Position numbers and translations under genes: made by a program. From an uncultured Prevotellaceae bacterium (lineage in GTDB: Bacteria > Bacteroidota > Bacteroidia > Bacteroidales > Bacteroidaceae), in assembly GCA_946185485.1 (NCBI GenBank), contig CAMHJQ010000029.1:1-37058 (forward strand): a stretch of 37,058 nucleotides of DNA, read 5' to 3'. Shown in pieces: positions 1 through 8,956 of this stretch (its first letter is position 1; every line of letters starts with the position of its first letter). Under the pieces are notes generated by a model. That model was given only the letters and a program-made list of their open reading frames with translations. It was not told the DNA's origin and ran no database searches.

Positions 1-623
1 CGGATGTAGTCGAGCACGAACTCGTAATCCTCAGGGTCGTCCACGAAGATGCGGTTCTTGGTGAGCAGTTCGTTGACCTTGATGAGGTCGCGCCGACGGA
101 CAGGGATGACGTGGCGCACCTTGGGGAAATCGCTCTTCCAGGCCGTGAAGGTGGAAGAAAGGATAGAGCTGGCCACCATTCCTGGCTCATCGGCGGCTAT
201 GCCAGCCATGGCTGCTATTTCATTGACCACCTGCTGCTTCTTCACCTCCTTCGCCATTTGAGCATGGAGGACCCCCTTCTCGTCCATTTCAAACTGAGCG
301 GTATAGACACCCCCGGAGCCACGTGCCCCGATGTAATAGCTGATGACGGCGATGGCAATGAGGAACAGCGCCATCAAGAAAAACATCACGGCCTCACCCC
401 AGAGGTTCGTCCACAAATCTTCCCAGCTCCTAATCCTGATGTTGCCGTCCAAGACTCCAATGATGAAGAAAAAGACGTACATAGCGAGAAAGATGTAGGC
501 GATGGCCTTAACAAGGTCAATGAGGATGGTGGGGTTGCGATAGAGGTTCACCTCGTAGGCCCAGCGGTACTTACCGTCAGGACAGAGCGTTACGCGACTA
601 GTTACCTTTTCTTCGTTCATCAT
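1..623 (-). CDS. Two-TM membrane protein, partial (3' end beyond window)
   Basis: This frame is open from an ATG ATG pair at 623-618 to the left edge of the window, giving about 207 codons with no stop. The first ATG directly follows the TAA of the upstream gene (TAAATGATG), so translation is probably coupled. The protein begins MMNEEKVTSRVTLC. It has two hydrophobic segments at about residues 33-58 and 77-98, and then a soluble, charged C-terminal part that runs off the window. I do not recognise the family. It is the last visible member of a run of minus-strand genes of unknown function that starts at 8922. The short N-terminus and the large C-terminal region probably lie on the same side of the membrane, which is inferred only from the two-segment pattern. 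The reality of the gene is well supported by frame continuity and tight packing; its function is unknown. Confidence 0.75.
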   Translation of the reverse strand, partial: MMNEEKVTSRVTLCPDGKYRWAYEVNLYRNPTILIDLVKAIAYIFLAMYVFFFIIGVLDGNIRIRSWEDLWTNLWGEAVMFFLMALFLIAIAVISYYIGARGSGGVYTAQFEMDEKGVLHAQMAKEVKKQQVVNEIAAMAGIAADEPGMVASSILSSTFTAWKSDFPKVRHVIPVRRRDLIKVNELLTKNRIFVDDPEDYEFVLDYI

Positions 624-1130
624 TTAGTTGATGTTAAAGATGTCGCCCTCGATGTCGCTGGTGCCTATCAACCCTTCTTTGTTGCTCTTTAGGAATTCAT
701 TACGCACTTTCTGCATATATTGGTAGCTCGCGTAGTCAACGGCGATATAAAAGCCCTTCGTTGATGTGTTGTAGGGACCGTTCTCGCTCTGAATGTTGAA
801 TTTCTTCAGAAGGGCTGTCTGCAGTTCGCCACTGCTGGCCACGTGCGCCTTGATTTTGGAGTCGAAGGCTGTAATCTGCCTGGCAAAGTTCTGCTGCTCA
901 TTTGTTGTAAGAACCTTGACGGCATTGATGTTTTTATTGCCCTCGTTCTTCTTCCTTGTAATGCAGAGGTAATCATACAAGGTGACAGGATAATTCATGA
1001 CGGCATATTTGTTGTCAACCACTACGAACTTTGCTGCGAAATTAGCAATAATCCTTTTTTTGTCAGTCTGTGCTGACGTAGCTACTACAATACCCATTAG
1101 GGCCACTAAAGTCAATAAATACTTTTTCAT
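624..1130 (-). CDS. Small secreted protein of unknown function
   Basis: This 168-residue protein has a clear Sec signal peptide (MKKYLLTLVALMGIVVATSAQ), with cleavage expected after the AQ that is typical of Bacteroidota. The mature part is rich in Lys, Asn and aromatic residues, has no cysteine pair or catalytic motif I recognise, and ends EGDIFNIN. It is probably periplasmic or surface-exposed. It lies 38 bp downstream of the lipoprotein gene, and its stop directly abuts the start of the next membrane-protein gene, so it belongs to the same transcription unit. I cannot assign a family. The signal peptide and the operon position argue that it is a real gene rather than a chance ORF. Confidence 0.75.
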   Translation of the reverse strand: MKKYLLTLVALMGIVVATSAQTDKKRIIANFAAKFVVVDNKYAVMNYPVTLYDYLCITRKKNEGNKNINAVKVLTTNEQQNFARQITAFDSKIKAHVASSGELQTALLKKFNIQSENGPYNTSTKGFYIAVDYASYQYMQKVRNEFLKSNKEGLIGTSDIEGDIFNIN

Positions 1131-1168
1131 AATCTTAGGTTTTTAAATTATAATTATCGTTTTCGTGT

Positions 1169-2257
1169 TTATTTCTTATGGTACACTTCCGTAACGCCAG
1201 CGCCGGAAACGCGGAGTGTGCGACCACCATCGAGCACGACAGCATGCCAGCACTCAAACTCGTCCTTCACGTTGAACAGGGAATAGGCACTGCTGCCGAA
1301 CGACTTCACCCTGTAGTCGGCCTCGAAATCGATGCCCTTGGGATAAGCCAGATGAGCCTTGCCATGGATGGTGCCATCGCTATCGGTAGTAAGCTGGAAC
1401 ACCCATGACTTGCCGCCATCGTCAACGTAGACCGCCCCGTTCTGAGGTAGCACATTGCTGCCGTCAATGCAGCGTACTGACTTGTCCCACGAACCGTCGC
1501 TGCCGACGTAGAAACCATCGTGGGCGTAATTGTCCTTCATCTTACAGCCGCTGACGTCTACATAGTACAGCTTGCTGCCATCCTTCACCCACTGGCTGCG
1601 TGCATACTCGCCACTGGGGAAGCTATAAGCCTCCTCGCCAGACTGCAGCGTCTCAAACTTGCCACCGTGATCACCCACCTTGATGGCGTAGCGTTCGGGG
1701 GTGTAGCTGGGGTCGATGTTACTGACAGCCCCGTCGGTACTTGCTGCCGTCTTGAAGACATAAGAGCCGGCGGCCTCGGTACCATAGCCGGTGCGTATGG
1801 CCGTCTGACGCGTCACGCGGATGCTTTCGCCACCGGGGAGCACATACACCTCGATACCCGTGTCCTCATCCGGCATCTCCACCAGGCGATAGCGGCTGCC
1901 GCCCAGTGACTTCATCTGGTAGATGTCGTAGCCCTGCATGCCCTCACCGCGGAAATGGGCCACAGCAAATGTCTCTCCGCTGCCATCACCCCCTGCCATG
2001 GCGAAGCCCCACTTGTCGCCCGTAGCCGAATTGATGTAGTCCACATCGAACTTCGGCTGACTATCACCATCGTCGTCGGTTGCAGTAGCTTCATCGTCGC
2101 TGTCACTTACCGTCCTGCCAAGCAAACGTTCCAGCAGACCGTCTTCATCCTGTGCGGTGTCCTGGCTTTTCTGCTGTTGGCTTCCGCAAGAGGTTGACAC
2201 TACCGTCAGCACCAGGGCTGACATGATACTCACAAGAATATGATTCAGTTTTACCAT
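1169..2257 (-). CDS. Lipoprotein with acidic linker, unknown function
   Basis: This 362-residue protein has an N-terminal hydrophobic leader ending in a lipobox (STSCG), with Cys24 as the expected lipidated residue. A Gln- and Asp/Glu-rich stretch follows (about 25-68), of the type that links a lipid anchor to a folded domain in Bacteroidota. The rest is a Gly- and Tyr-rich, apparently beta-rich domain with repeated short motifs around YVD-GG and DG-FYVGSDG, suggesting WD- or jelly-roll-like repeats, but no family is recognised. It probably sits on the periplasmic or outer face of the outer membrane. It lies 23 bp downstream of the 1246-residue gene and 38 bp upstream of the next secreted protein, so it is very likely co-transcribed. 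A surface partner of the giant protein is possible but is only inference from position. Confidence 0.78.
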   Translation of the reverse strand: MVKLNHILVSIMSALVLTVVSTSCGSQQQKSQDTAQDEDGLLERLLGRTVSDSDDEATATDDDGDSQPKFDVDYINSATGDKWGFAMAGGDGSGETFAVAHFRGEGMQGYDIYQMKSLGGSRYRLVEMPDEDTGIEVYVLPGGESIRVTRQTAIRTGYGTEAAGSYVFKTAASTDGAVSNIDPSYTPERYAIKVGDHGGKFETLQSGEEAYSFPSGEYARSQWVKDGSKLYYVDVSGCKMKDNYAHDGFYVGSDGSWDKSVRCIDGSNVLPQNGAVYVDDGGKSWVFQLTTDSDGTIHGKAHLAYPKGIDFEADYRVKSFGSSAYSLFNVKDEFECWHAVVLDGGRTLRVSGAGVTEVYHKK

Positions 2258-2280
2258 AGTTGTTTATTTTTCTTACTTAC

Positions 2281-5200
2281 TTATCCAATCGCGAGCACCG
2301 TACGGTACATTTCCTTGGTGACTTCCTCGAAGGTGAGTCCCAGGGCGCTGAGTGCCGACTGCGCTGTCTTGACATCAGTGGTGCCCTTGACGGCAAGCTT
2401 GCGCATGATGGCAATGCCACCACGAAGTGCATCGGGTATCTTGCTGGCACCGTTGACACCGAGTCGGGCTATGTCGCGGGCATCGAGAAGGTCGAACACC
2501 TTCACCTGCTGACGGCAGCCTTCGATGAGTTCACTGATGGCACTGGCCTGCAGGTCGAGCGCATCTTCTCCAGCATCCTTGGCAGCCTTCATCAGTTTCT
2601 CGGCTATGTAGAAGCGCTCCTGTCCCTTATAGAGCACGGCCTCAGCCACCTTTTCTGGATTGGTGAGTTTCTGGCCCTTCAAGGCCTTTTCGAGCATTTT
2701 GGGTAGGTCCACGCCATAGCTCTCAGCGTGGTGCAGCACGTCTTCCACCACCGTCTGGTCCATCTTCTTGGCAAACTCGCGGGCCGCCTGGGTAGTGGTC
2801 TTGAGGACAGCCGACTGGCCGCCACTGGTGCCGAGGCGCGCTACCTGATAGAATTCCTCAGCATAGATTTTTTCGGTAATGCTCTGTGGGAAGTATTCCA
2901 TCTTGCCCGTAGCCTTGTCTATATAGTAATAGGTGACGTCGCGGTCGAAGGTGACGGACTTGCCGCTGAGCAATTTTGCCTTGTCGGACGAGGTGGCACC
3001 GAATATCTTCACATCTTTGGGCTTCATGCCGGGCTTGAGGGCCGCCAAGCGCTGCTGCACACGGTTGTTGGTGGCCGTATACATGCTATCAAGATGGTTG
3101 TTGAGCACCTTGCGGCACTCACCGAAGTTCACACCGTTGTTGCAGGCAGCAATGGTCTCGATGTTGCTCTGACCCTTGAGCATCATCATCGTCTGCTTAT
3201 CCTGCTGACAACGCATAATAGCCTCGTTACGGCGAATCAAGTTAGCCTCGGAGGGATGAGCCTTCAGCTCATTGATGGACTTCTGCAGCTCGTTGAGGTT
3301 CTTTTGTGCACGTTTCCTGCCATACTTCACGGCTTCGTCGCTGTACTCGGAAGCCTGGGCGGGGTTCTTCTTTGCCTTGGTGAGCAGTTCGTCAGCTTTC
3401 TTGTCGGCCTGGGCATTCTTGGCCTTGGCGGCATCGGCAGCATGCACTTTCCTGCCGAAGGTCTTCACCGTGTTGATTTCCTCGAAGTAGAGTTTCTTGG
3501 TCTCTTTCCAGATGTCCGCCTTGCCGGTCTTGACGTAGTTCTTGACAGCGGCGGTGCCGATGGCCATCGCCTTGTCTTGCAGGTATTTGAGGGTGACTAT
3601 CTTCACGCCGACATAGAAGGCACCAAACACGCTGTCTCCGCCCTTGTCGACGTAGTCCTTCATGACACCAACCACCTCGATGGCACCGGTTGCCACGTCG
3701 AAGGCGCCAAACGTGGCGACGCTGAAGAACAGCTTTTGCCAGCCGGGCATATCGTCGATGGTGGTGCGCATGGCCTTGAAATACTCCCAGGTAACCTCTT
3801 CCAGATTGTCGCAGGCCACGAGGGGATGGCTATTAGACTCAGCCTGAAGACCTTCCAGCACACGGTGATGGGTGTTGAAGATGGCCTTGACACAGCGTTC
3901 GTCGAATCCGTAGTGGTTGTCCTGATAGAAAGCTTCGACATGCAGACGCAGGTAGTTGACCAACGGGGCCAGACGGTCGCCGAGGCCTGCGGCGTAGATG
4001 TCACGGTCCAGCTGTTCGAGGGCCTCGAGAGTCTTGTTCTGCTTCTTCTGCCATTCGAGCATGTCGGTAGGTGACTTGAACGAGGGCTTGGGCTGCGACA
4101 ACAGCGTCACATCACGTATAGCCACACACTCCTCCTTGCCGACCTTGCAGCGCAGCTGGAGCTGGGCATTGAGTCGGTTCGGAGCGTTGAGCACGCCGTA
4201 GCGACACCTTAAAATATAATAGGGCTTGCCCTTGGAGTCGGTCTTGGCAATGAGCTGCATACCAAGCTTGTTGACACGCTCCTGCTGGGATTCATCCTTA
4301 CACACGACCTTGAAGGCACGGTCCAGGCGCTGTCCTTCTTCTGTATCTGCCATGCGATCGTCCTGCAGGGCAGGGTTGAGGATGACAATCTTGTGTGTTT
4401 CCTCGTCCCAGGTATAATAGCGTAGCAGACAGCGTGTCTCGGCTGGTGTCACCTCCTGCCCGTCCAATTTCTGCACGCAGAGCGAGTCGATATGGTGTAC
4501 GGGGTCATACGGCTCGAAGTAGCAGCCCACGTTGCTGCTTTCGGGCTGGAAGGCCAGTCCCATGTAGAAGCGGTAGAGCGGCAGGCGTTCCTTGATGGTG
4601 AAGCCCTGCTTGGTCTTGGCTTCTAAATCAACGAAGTAGGACAGCACGTCACCGGGCAGGTACTTGGCATTCTCTTCCTCGCTCATCCACATATCCTTGA
4701 TATGCAGCAACCAGAATTTCTGGTTTCTGTCGTAGCGGGCCCAGATGTTGTAGTCATCCTTGCCGAACTCGGAGTGCTGCTTGCCGTCCTGATTGATCAG
4801 CGCGGCGGTGACCTTGGTTTCTTTCCAGTCCATACCCACGATGATGAACGGCAGTTCAACGGCTTCCTCATGCATGGCGGGCAGCGTGAGGTTGTCCTGC
4901 CCGAAGACTATCTTGCCCTTCTGTATCTTGAAGTGAATACGGTTGGTGTAGCTGGCCTCGTTGGAAGCAATACGGAACTGTAGGATACCTTCCTCGGGGG
5001 GCGTTTCTGACTCAGGAGCCTGGATGTAGGCCGACTTCCAGCCATTCACCATGCCAGCATCCTGGACGGCCATGTATCCGTCGTCGGAGAAAATCTGTAT
5101 CTGGCTGGTGAGTTTCTCGTCAAGATACTCAGGATAGCCCGGCTTCCTTCGCATGATGCACGCCGACACCTGCTCAGCCACGTCGCCGGCGATAAGCGTG

Positions 5201-6021
5201 TCGCCAAAGTTCTTGTAGATTTCCATCTGCAACTCGTCGGGTTCGTCGTCTTGCTCTTCCTCGCCTTCGTCGTCACTGTCGCCGCCATCAGAGCCACCTG
5301 AGTCACCGTCCTTCTTCCTTCTCTTCATCTTGCGATGCAGCCACCCCAAGCCACCTAACAGAACGCCGCCGATGACGGTGGGAATGACATACCTTTCAGT
5401 ACCTTTTTCCCGGGATGCCTTATTGTCCTCAATATGATCAAGGTTGGTGGAAGACGCTGTCTTGCCGAGTTGCAGCTTAAGAGCCACATACGTTTCCGAC
5501 TGTGTGCTTCCGAGCTGCACGGTGCTAGTAGCCTCGACCATCAAAGTGGAGTCTTTCGAAGTGGGGTCTGCCTTCCCGAAGTCCTTTAGGTCGAAGGCGT
5601 ATACCACCTTGTCGAGGCTGTTGTCTACACCACTGCGGGCCCTGCCATACTGCAGTTTGGCATCGTCTCGCATGGCATCACCATTAGAGCCGCGGTTACC
5701 AACCATGATGTCGATACGCTTCTGCTGCAGGTCTTCCTCAGCACCGTCGCACTCCACCCATTCCATCGTAATGATAATCTTTCCTTTGGGATTGGCAGAG
5801 CCAGTCAGTACAGCATAATCGCTGCCCACGCCTTGTCCGTCGGGTAGGATATCCGAAGCCCCCTCGATGGTGAAACGTGCCTTATACGATGCCCCGTCGA
5901 GTCCGCCATGTGTTAATACGACGGAATAGGGCTCCCCTGCTTTGGTCGTCTGAGGGAGAATCACCATCGCTGCAAGGGCAACGATGGGAATGAGGACTTT
6001 CAAAAATCTTTCCGGCACCAT
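2281..6021 (-). CDS. Giant membrane-anchored protein (1246 aa) of unknown function
   Basis: The N-terminus carries a signal peptide (about residues 1-28, ending TTKAG). A domain of about 180 residues follows, then one transmembrane helix (about 211-228), a basic stop-transfer cluster (KMKRRKK) and a strongly acidic Gly/Ser/Asp/Glu linker (about 238-263). By the positive-inside rule the first domain is periplasmic and the roughly 980 residues after the helix are cytoplasmic. That part contains a beta-rich region (about 300-640), a mixed region with hydrophobic stretches (about 765-815), a Lys/Ala/Gln-rich coiled-coil-like region (about 855-945) and a helical C-terminus. A motif around 1015-1035 (KSVTFDRDVTYYYID) looks conserved-domain-like, but I cannot name it. 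It lies 15 bp after the DUF805 gene and 23 bp before the lipoprotein gene. The size, topology and genomic neighbours suggest a scaffold or effector protein; this is inference. Confidence 0.8.
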   Translation of the reverse strand: MVPERFLKVLIPIVALAAMVILPQTTKAGEPYSVVLTHGGLDGASYKARFTIEGASDILPDGQGVGSDYAVLTGSANPKGKIIITMEWVECDGAEEDLQQKRIDIMVGNRGSNGDAMRDDAKLQYGRARSGVDNSLDKVVYAFDLKDFGKADPTSKDSTLMVEATSTVQLGSTQSETYVALKLQLGKTASSTNLDHIEDNKASREKGTERYVIPTVIGGVLLGGLGWLHRKMKRRKKDGDSGGSDGGDSDDEGEEEQDDEPDELQMEIYKNFGDTLIAGDVAEQVSACIMRRKPGYPEYLDEKLTSQIQIFSDDGYMAVQDAGMVNGWKSAYIQAPESETPPEEGILQFRIASNEASYTNRIHFKIQKGKIVFGQDNLTLPAMHEEAVELPFIIVGMDWKETKVTAALINQDGKQHSEFGKDDYNIWARYDRNQKFWLLHIKDMWMSEEENAKYLPGDVLSYFVDLEAKTKQGFTIKERLPLYRFYMGLAFQPESSNVGCYFEPYDPVHHIDSLCVQKLDGQEVTPAETRCLLRYYTWDEETHKIVILNPALQDDRMADTEEGQRLDRAFKVVCKDESQQERVNKLGMQLIAKTDSKGKPYYILRCRYGVLNAPNRLNAQLQLRCKVGKEECVAIRDVTLLSQPKPSFKSPTDMLEWQKKQNKTLEALEQLDRDIYAAGLGDRLAPLVNYLRLHVEAFYQDNHYGFDERCVKAIFNTHHRVLEGLQAESNSHPLVACDNLEEVTWEYFKAMRTTIDDMPGWQKLFFSVATFGAFDVATGAIEVVGVMKDYVDKGGDSVFGAFYVGVKIVTLKYLQDKAMAIGTAAVKNYVKTGKADIWKETKKLYFEEINTVKTFGRKVHAADAAKAKNAQADKKADELLTKAKKNPAQASEYSDEAVKYGRKRAQKNLNELQKSINELKAHPSEANLIRRNEAIMRCQQDKQTMMMLKGQSNIETIAACNNGVNFGECRKVLNNHLDSMYTATNNRVQQRLAALKPGMKPKDVKIFGATSSDKAKLLSGKSVTFDRDVTYYYIDKATGKMEYFPQSITEKIYAEEFYQVARLGTSGGQSAVLKTTTQAAREFAKKMDQTVVEDVLHHAESYGVDLPKMLEKALKGQKLTNPEKVAEAVLYKGQERFYIAEKLMKAAKDAGEDALDLQASAISELIEGCRQQVKVFDLLDARDIARLGVNGASKIPDALRGGIAIMRKLAVKGTTDVKTAQSALSALGLTFEEVTKEMYRTVLAIG

Positions 6022-6036
6022 AACTTGATTTAGGAT

Positions 6037-6621
6037 TTAATAGTCCACATACTTCGGTGAGTCACCATATTTGTTCGGACGCGGCTGGCTGTCCTTCAAG
6101 CTGAAGATAAGAATGATGAACTGGACTATCACGAACACCATCCACGATATGAAACCCACTGAAGTAAAGATGCCAACCAAAATGGCACTCATAGTCTCAG
6201 ACCAATTGACTCCGCAGATGACGGATTCTATCGAAACGGCCCAGAAGACCATGGTGAAGAAGGCTGCGACAAAGGAAATGCATGGCCACAGGGCGCTCCG
6301 TCCCACATCGTGGAGCCGGCGCACCTGTATAGCGAAGCAGAGGGCATAAGGCAGGAATGCCGCATCGAACATCAGTAGCGTGTCGAGCCAGCTGAAGGTT
6401 GCAACATGGTCATGGCCTTTGATGTAATTGCCGCTGACACCTACGATATATAATATCATGCACATCAGCAGCAGGCAGAGTATCAGGTAGAGCGCCAGTG
6501 CATACCACCAGAATTCCGAGCGACGGGCACGCCCCTCGAAGTCAAGCACACCTTTGAAGCCTCTCATCGTAGCCTTCCAGAACCCTACGCGGGGTAATGC
6601 TTTTACGTTGTCTGTCATCAT
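6037..6621 (-). CDS. DUF805 family inner-membrane protein
   Basis: This 194-residue protein has about four hydrophobic segments (roughly 39-62, 88-104, 112-132 and 148-172). It carries the hallmarks of the DUF805 family: the FEGRARRSEFWWY entry motif before the first helix and RRLHDVGRSALW between helices two and three. DUF805 proteins are small integral membrane proteins of unknown biochemical function, often encoded next to zinc-ribbon, TM2 or stress-related proteins. Here the gene lies between a zinc-ribbon membrane protein (31 bp upstream) and the giant membrane-anchored protein (15 bp downstream), so it is part of the operon. A second Met follows the first directly. Family assignment is from motifs only. 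Confidence 0.88.
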   Translation of the reverse strand: MMTDNVKALPRVGFWKATMRGFKGVLDFEGRARRSEFWWYALALYLILCLLLMCMILYIVGVSGNYIKGHDHVATFSWLDTLLMFDAAFLPYALCFAIQVRRLHDVGRSALWPCISFVAAFFTMVFWAVSIESVICGVNWSETMSAILVGIFTSVGFISWMVFVIVQFIILIFSLKDSQPRPNKYGDSPKYVDY

Positions 6622-6652
6622 CTCTTATCAATTCATGTCTACTGTTTCCATA

Positions 6653-7483
6653 TCAGTTGGTTTCAGGGGCACTCTCTTCTTGGGCCTCTAAGGAACCTTT
6701 GTAAGTCACCGTAATTCCTGAATATCCGTTCTTATACTCGATGGTCTCATGGTCGGGCAAAGCCTGGAAGAATTCGTCGGGGTCGTCATAGACGGACTCA
6801 CCAAAGTACAAGGCATAGATACCATTGCCGCAGTAGGCATAGACGCAATCACGGATGGTTTCGCCATCCATCTCCACATGGACTTTTCCAACTATTTTTC
6901 CGTTAAGATCGGGCATAACGTCAAAGGTTATCAGTTGGCCAACAGCTTTACCCTCATACCTTCCAGGACGGGGGATAACGTCGCCATTGTCCTTCTCGAA
7001 ATTACCTTTTTTCTCCATGAGCGAGTCGAGGGCACTCTTCGACATGACCCGCTCTATATTCGTCATGTCGTCATGTCCTCCCTTTTTGTCGTTGCCGCCT
7101 TGATCACTACTGCACTTGCTTACGCCCCAAGCGAAGACCGTTACCACCACAATGAATCCTATCACCCACTGTAATATGCGCTTCAGACAACCGCCAACCT
7201 TGCCGCCCTTATTGCGGTTAGCCTGGTTAGTGTCAGAGGCTTTGTCCGGTTCCTTGTCACGTTTGCGCTCATTGGCACGGCTGCGCCAACGGTCCTGAGC
7301 AGGGGGCGCACTCTCGCGGCGTGGCGGTGTACCGTCGCGATGGGGTATATTCACTCGGAACGAGCCAGGCTGGCTGGCAGGATTCTCTTCTGGCGTGTCG
7401 TTCACTTGCAACCTTGCCCCACAGGCAGAGCAAAATGCTGCGCCATCAGGGTTTTTCTGTCCACACTTTCCACAATATGCCAT
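6653..7483 (-). CDS. Zinc-ribbon membrane protein
   Basis: This 276-residue protein starts MAYCGKCGQKNPDGAAFCSA. It has a classic CxxC-(10)-CxxC zinc ribbon (Cys4, 7, 18 and 21) of the type seen at the N-terminus of many bacterial membrane proteins. A long disordered linker follows, rich in Pro, Arg, Lys and Asn (about 28-100). Next come one transmembrane helix (about 104-122, ILQWVIGFIVVVTVFAWGV) and a C-terminal domain of about 140 residues with no recognised family. With the ribbon in the cytoplasm, the C-terminal domain would be periplasmic. It lies 35 bp downstream of the TerB-like gene. A sensor or adaptor role is plausible for this architecture but is not shown by the sequence. Confidence 0.85.
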   Translation of the reverse strand: MAYCGKCGQKNPDGAAFCSACGARLQVNDTPEENPASQPGSFRVNIPHRDGTPPRRESAPPAQDRWRSRANERKRDKEPDKASDTNQANRNKGGKVGGCLKRILQWVIGFIVVVTVFAWGVSKCSSDQGGNDKKGGHDDMTNIERVMSKSALDSLMEKKGNFEKDNGDVIPRPGRYEGKAVGQLITFDVMPDLNGKIVGKVHVEMDGETIRDCVYAYCGNGIYALYFGESVYDDPDEFFQALPDHETIEYKNGYSGITVTYKGSLEAQEESAPETN

Positions 7484-7518
7484 AGTTAGCTACCATTTAC
7501 TGATTTGCGAAAGAGTAC

Positions 7519-8337
7519 TTATATTCCGAATTCCTGACGCCACTGGTCGTAGTAGTCCTCGGTCAGCATATCGTCGCGCGTATCGGCCTCGATGACTTCA
7601 GCGGCAATCTGGTCGATGCAGGCTAGGACGTGCTCGCGGTTCTTTTCGTCCATACCGTCGGTGAAGCGGTGTGTCATGGCGATGATGTCGTTGATGGTAC
7701 AGGGGCGGTCGACGCCGTCAAAGACGAACTCGCAGGCATCCATGGCGTTCTCTTCCATACCATCAAGATAGTCGCAGGTCATCTCCTTGAAACACTCAAT
7801 GGCCTTATGTTCGCGCTCGGTATAGTCGCCGTCGACATTGGCAAAGAAAAGTGCCGTCTGGGCTGTCAGGCGTACCAGACAGAGTGCTTCCAGATCGCCC
7901 TCGTCTTGAATGTCGAAATCGCGGGCCAGTCGCTCCATAAAGTCGTCAGGCACGGGGATGGGGGTCTCGTAGGGCTCTCCATCCTCGTCTTCGGCCGAAG
8001 AAACTGGCTGGCACTCGCTGTCGCGCTCCTGCTCCATGGCGGCCAGTCGCTCGGCACGTAACTGCTCAGCCTTGCGGTCACGCTCCTCCTGGGCTGCACG
8101 GCGCTCAGCACACTCCTGTTCACGTTCTGCCTTGGCCTCGGCAGCCTTAGCCTTCAGGTTACCGAAAGCTTTCTCAGCCATATCGACAATGCTGGCCATG
8201 CCGGCACCAAGACTGTTGATATCCCTGCCGAAGTCACTGGCCAGGCGGTTGAACGTGCCGTCCTCGACTCTTTTCTTGATTCCCTCACTCATGCTGTTAG
8301 TAGCATTGTTAATTAGATTTTGCAAAAATGATGCCAT
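7519..8337 (-). CDS. TerB-like (tellurite-resistance family) protein
   Basis: This 272-residue cytoplasmic protein has no signal peptide. A charged coiled coil rich in Ala, Glu and Arg occupies about residues 60-106, and an acidic linker follows. The C-terminal half (about 145-272) is helical and carries the acidic TerB-like signature VDGDYTEREHKAIECF, matched later by EADTRDDMLTEDY. In TerB these conserved acidic residues bind metal. TerB-fold proteins occur in tellurite/stress-response systems and in several poorly understood membrane-associated systems together with zinc-ribbon proteins, which fits the next gene. The annotation is by motif and is not a claim of tellurite resistance. Confidence 0.78.
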   Translation of the reverse strand: MASFLQNLINNATNSMSEGIKKRVEDGTFNRLASDFGRDINSLGAGMASIVDMAEKAFGNLKAKAAEAKAEREQECAERRAAQEERDRKAEQLRAERLAAMEQERDSECQPVSSAEDEDGEPYETPIPVPDDFMERLARDFDIQDEGDLEALCLVRLTAQTALFFANVDGDYTEREHKAIECFKEMTCDYLDGMEENAMDACEFVFDGVDRPCTINDIIAMTHRFTDGMDEKNREHVLACIDQIAAEVIEADTRDDMLTEDYYDQWRQEFGI

Positions 8338-8415
8338 AGTTTTCTGTAGTTATTAGTTAATCTTAAGATAGCATACAGCTTGAAATCGTTATCTGCAACA
8401 TGACGGCGGCGACAA

Positions 8416-8922
8416 TCATTCCACTTTAGCATTTCCGATTGGGAACTGAAACTCAATATCGACACGAAGGGTTACATTATTGCTTTTATAAGGAACACGC
8501 AATGAGAATTCTGCTTTGTCCTTTTTCGTAGTTCCCACAAATTTTGGTTTGAGCTCGTCGGTAGTAGGCTTGTATGTGGTTCCATCGATTGAGAACGGAC
8601 TGACCGTGATGTCTTGGATATAACCCCACTGGAATCCGTCGCCTTTGATGCCCTTTCCACCATTCATGGTGGGCTGGTAGAACAAGACGTATGAGTGGTG
8701 TCTGAAGTTGATGGTGATGGCACTGACACCCTTTCCCTTATCCATTGTCGCCTCACCTTTGATGACGCCACTACCATCGGGGTTCACGGTAAGTGTACAG
8801 TTGAATCCACGCGCACAAACTGATCCGTGCCCCTTCATGGTAATTGTTGAACGTTGGGCTACCACGTTCAAACTCACCATCAGCATGGCCAAACAAATGA
8901 TTGTTTTCTTGAAGGTTTTCAT
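8416..8922 (-). CDS. Small secreted protein, first gene of the operon
   Basis: This 168-residue protein has a signal peptide (about 1-22, ending LNVVAQ). The mature protein is short, beta-rich and of unknown family (RSTITMKGHGSVCARGF near its start). It has a plausible promoter of its own (TATCTTTG on the minus strand at 8964-8957) and is followed 78 bp later by the TerB-like gene, so it is probably the first gene of the long minus-strand operon. The Kelch/AraC regulator gene ends 103 bp upstream on the same strand. I cannot assign a function; a periplasmic or secreted ligand-like role would be speculation. Confidence 0.75.
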   Translation of the reverse strand: MKTFKKTIICLAMLMVSLNVVAQRSTITMKGHGSVCARGFNCTLTVNPDGSGVIKGEATMDKGKGVSAITINFRHHSYVLFYQPTMNGGKGIKGDGFQWGYIQDITVSPFSIDGTTYKPTTDELKPKFVGTTKKDKAEFSLRVPYKSNNVTLRVDIEFQFPIGNAKVE

Positions 8923-8956
8923 AACATTATCATTTTAGGAGTTAATACTTTTCCTG

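Noticed and set aside
111..692. Plus-strand ORF at the left edge
   Set aside because: The opposite strand carries a continuous frame with two TM helices directly coupled to the upstream gene; the plus ORF has no signal or domain.
2728..4074. Long plus-strand ORF opposite the giant protein gene
   Set aside because: It is antisense to a gene with a signal peptide, TM helix and operon context, and its translation is Leu/Val/Gly/His-rich with no recognisable domain. The same applies to plus-strand ORFs at 12445-13803, 14309-15520 and 34128-35300, and to the minus-strand ORF at 35830-36891 opposite metG.
7519..8337. Tellurite-resistance operon
   Set aside because: Only a TerB-like fold is present; TerC, TerD, TerE and TerZ are absent, so a resistance function is not supported.
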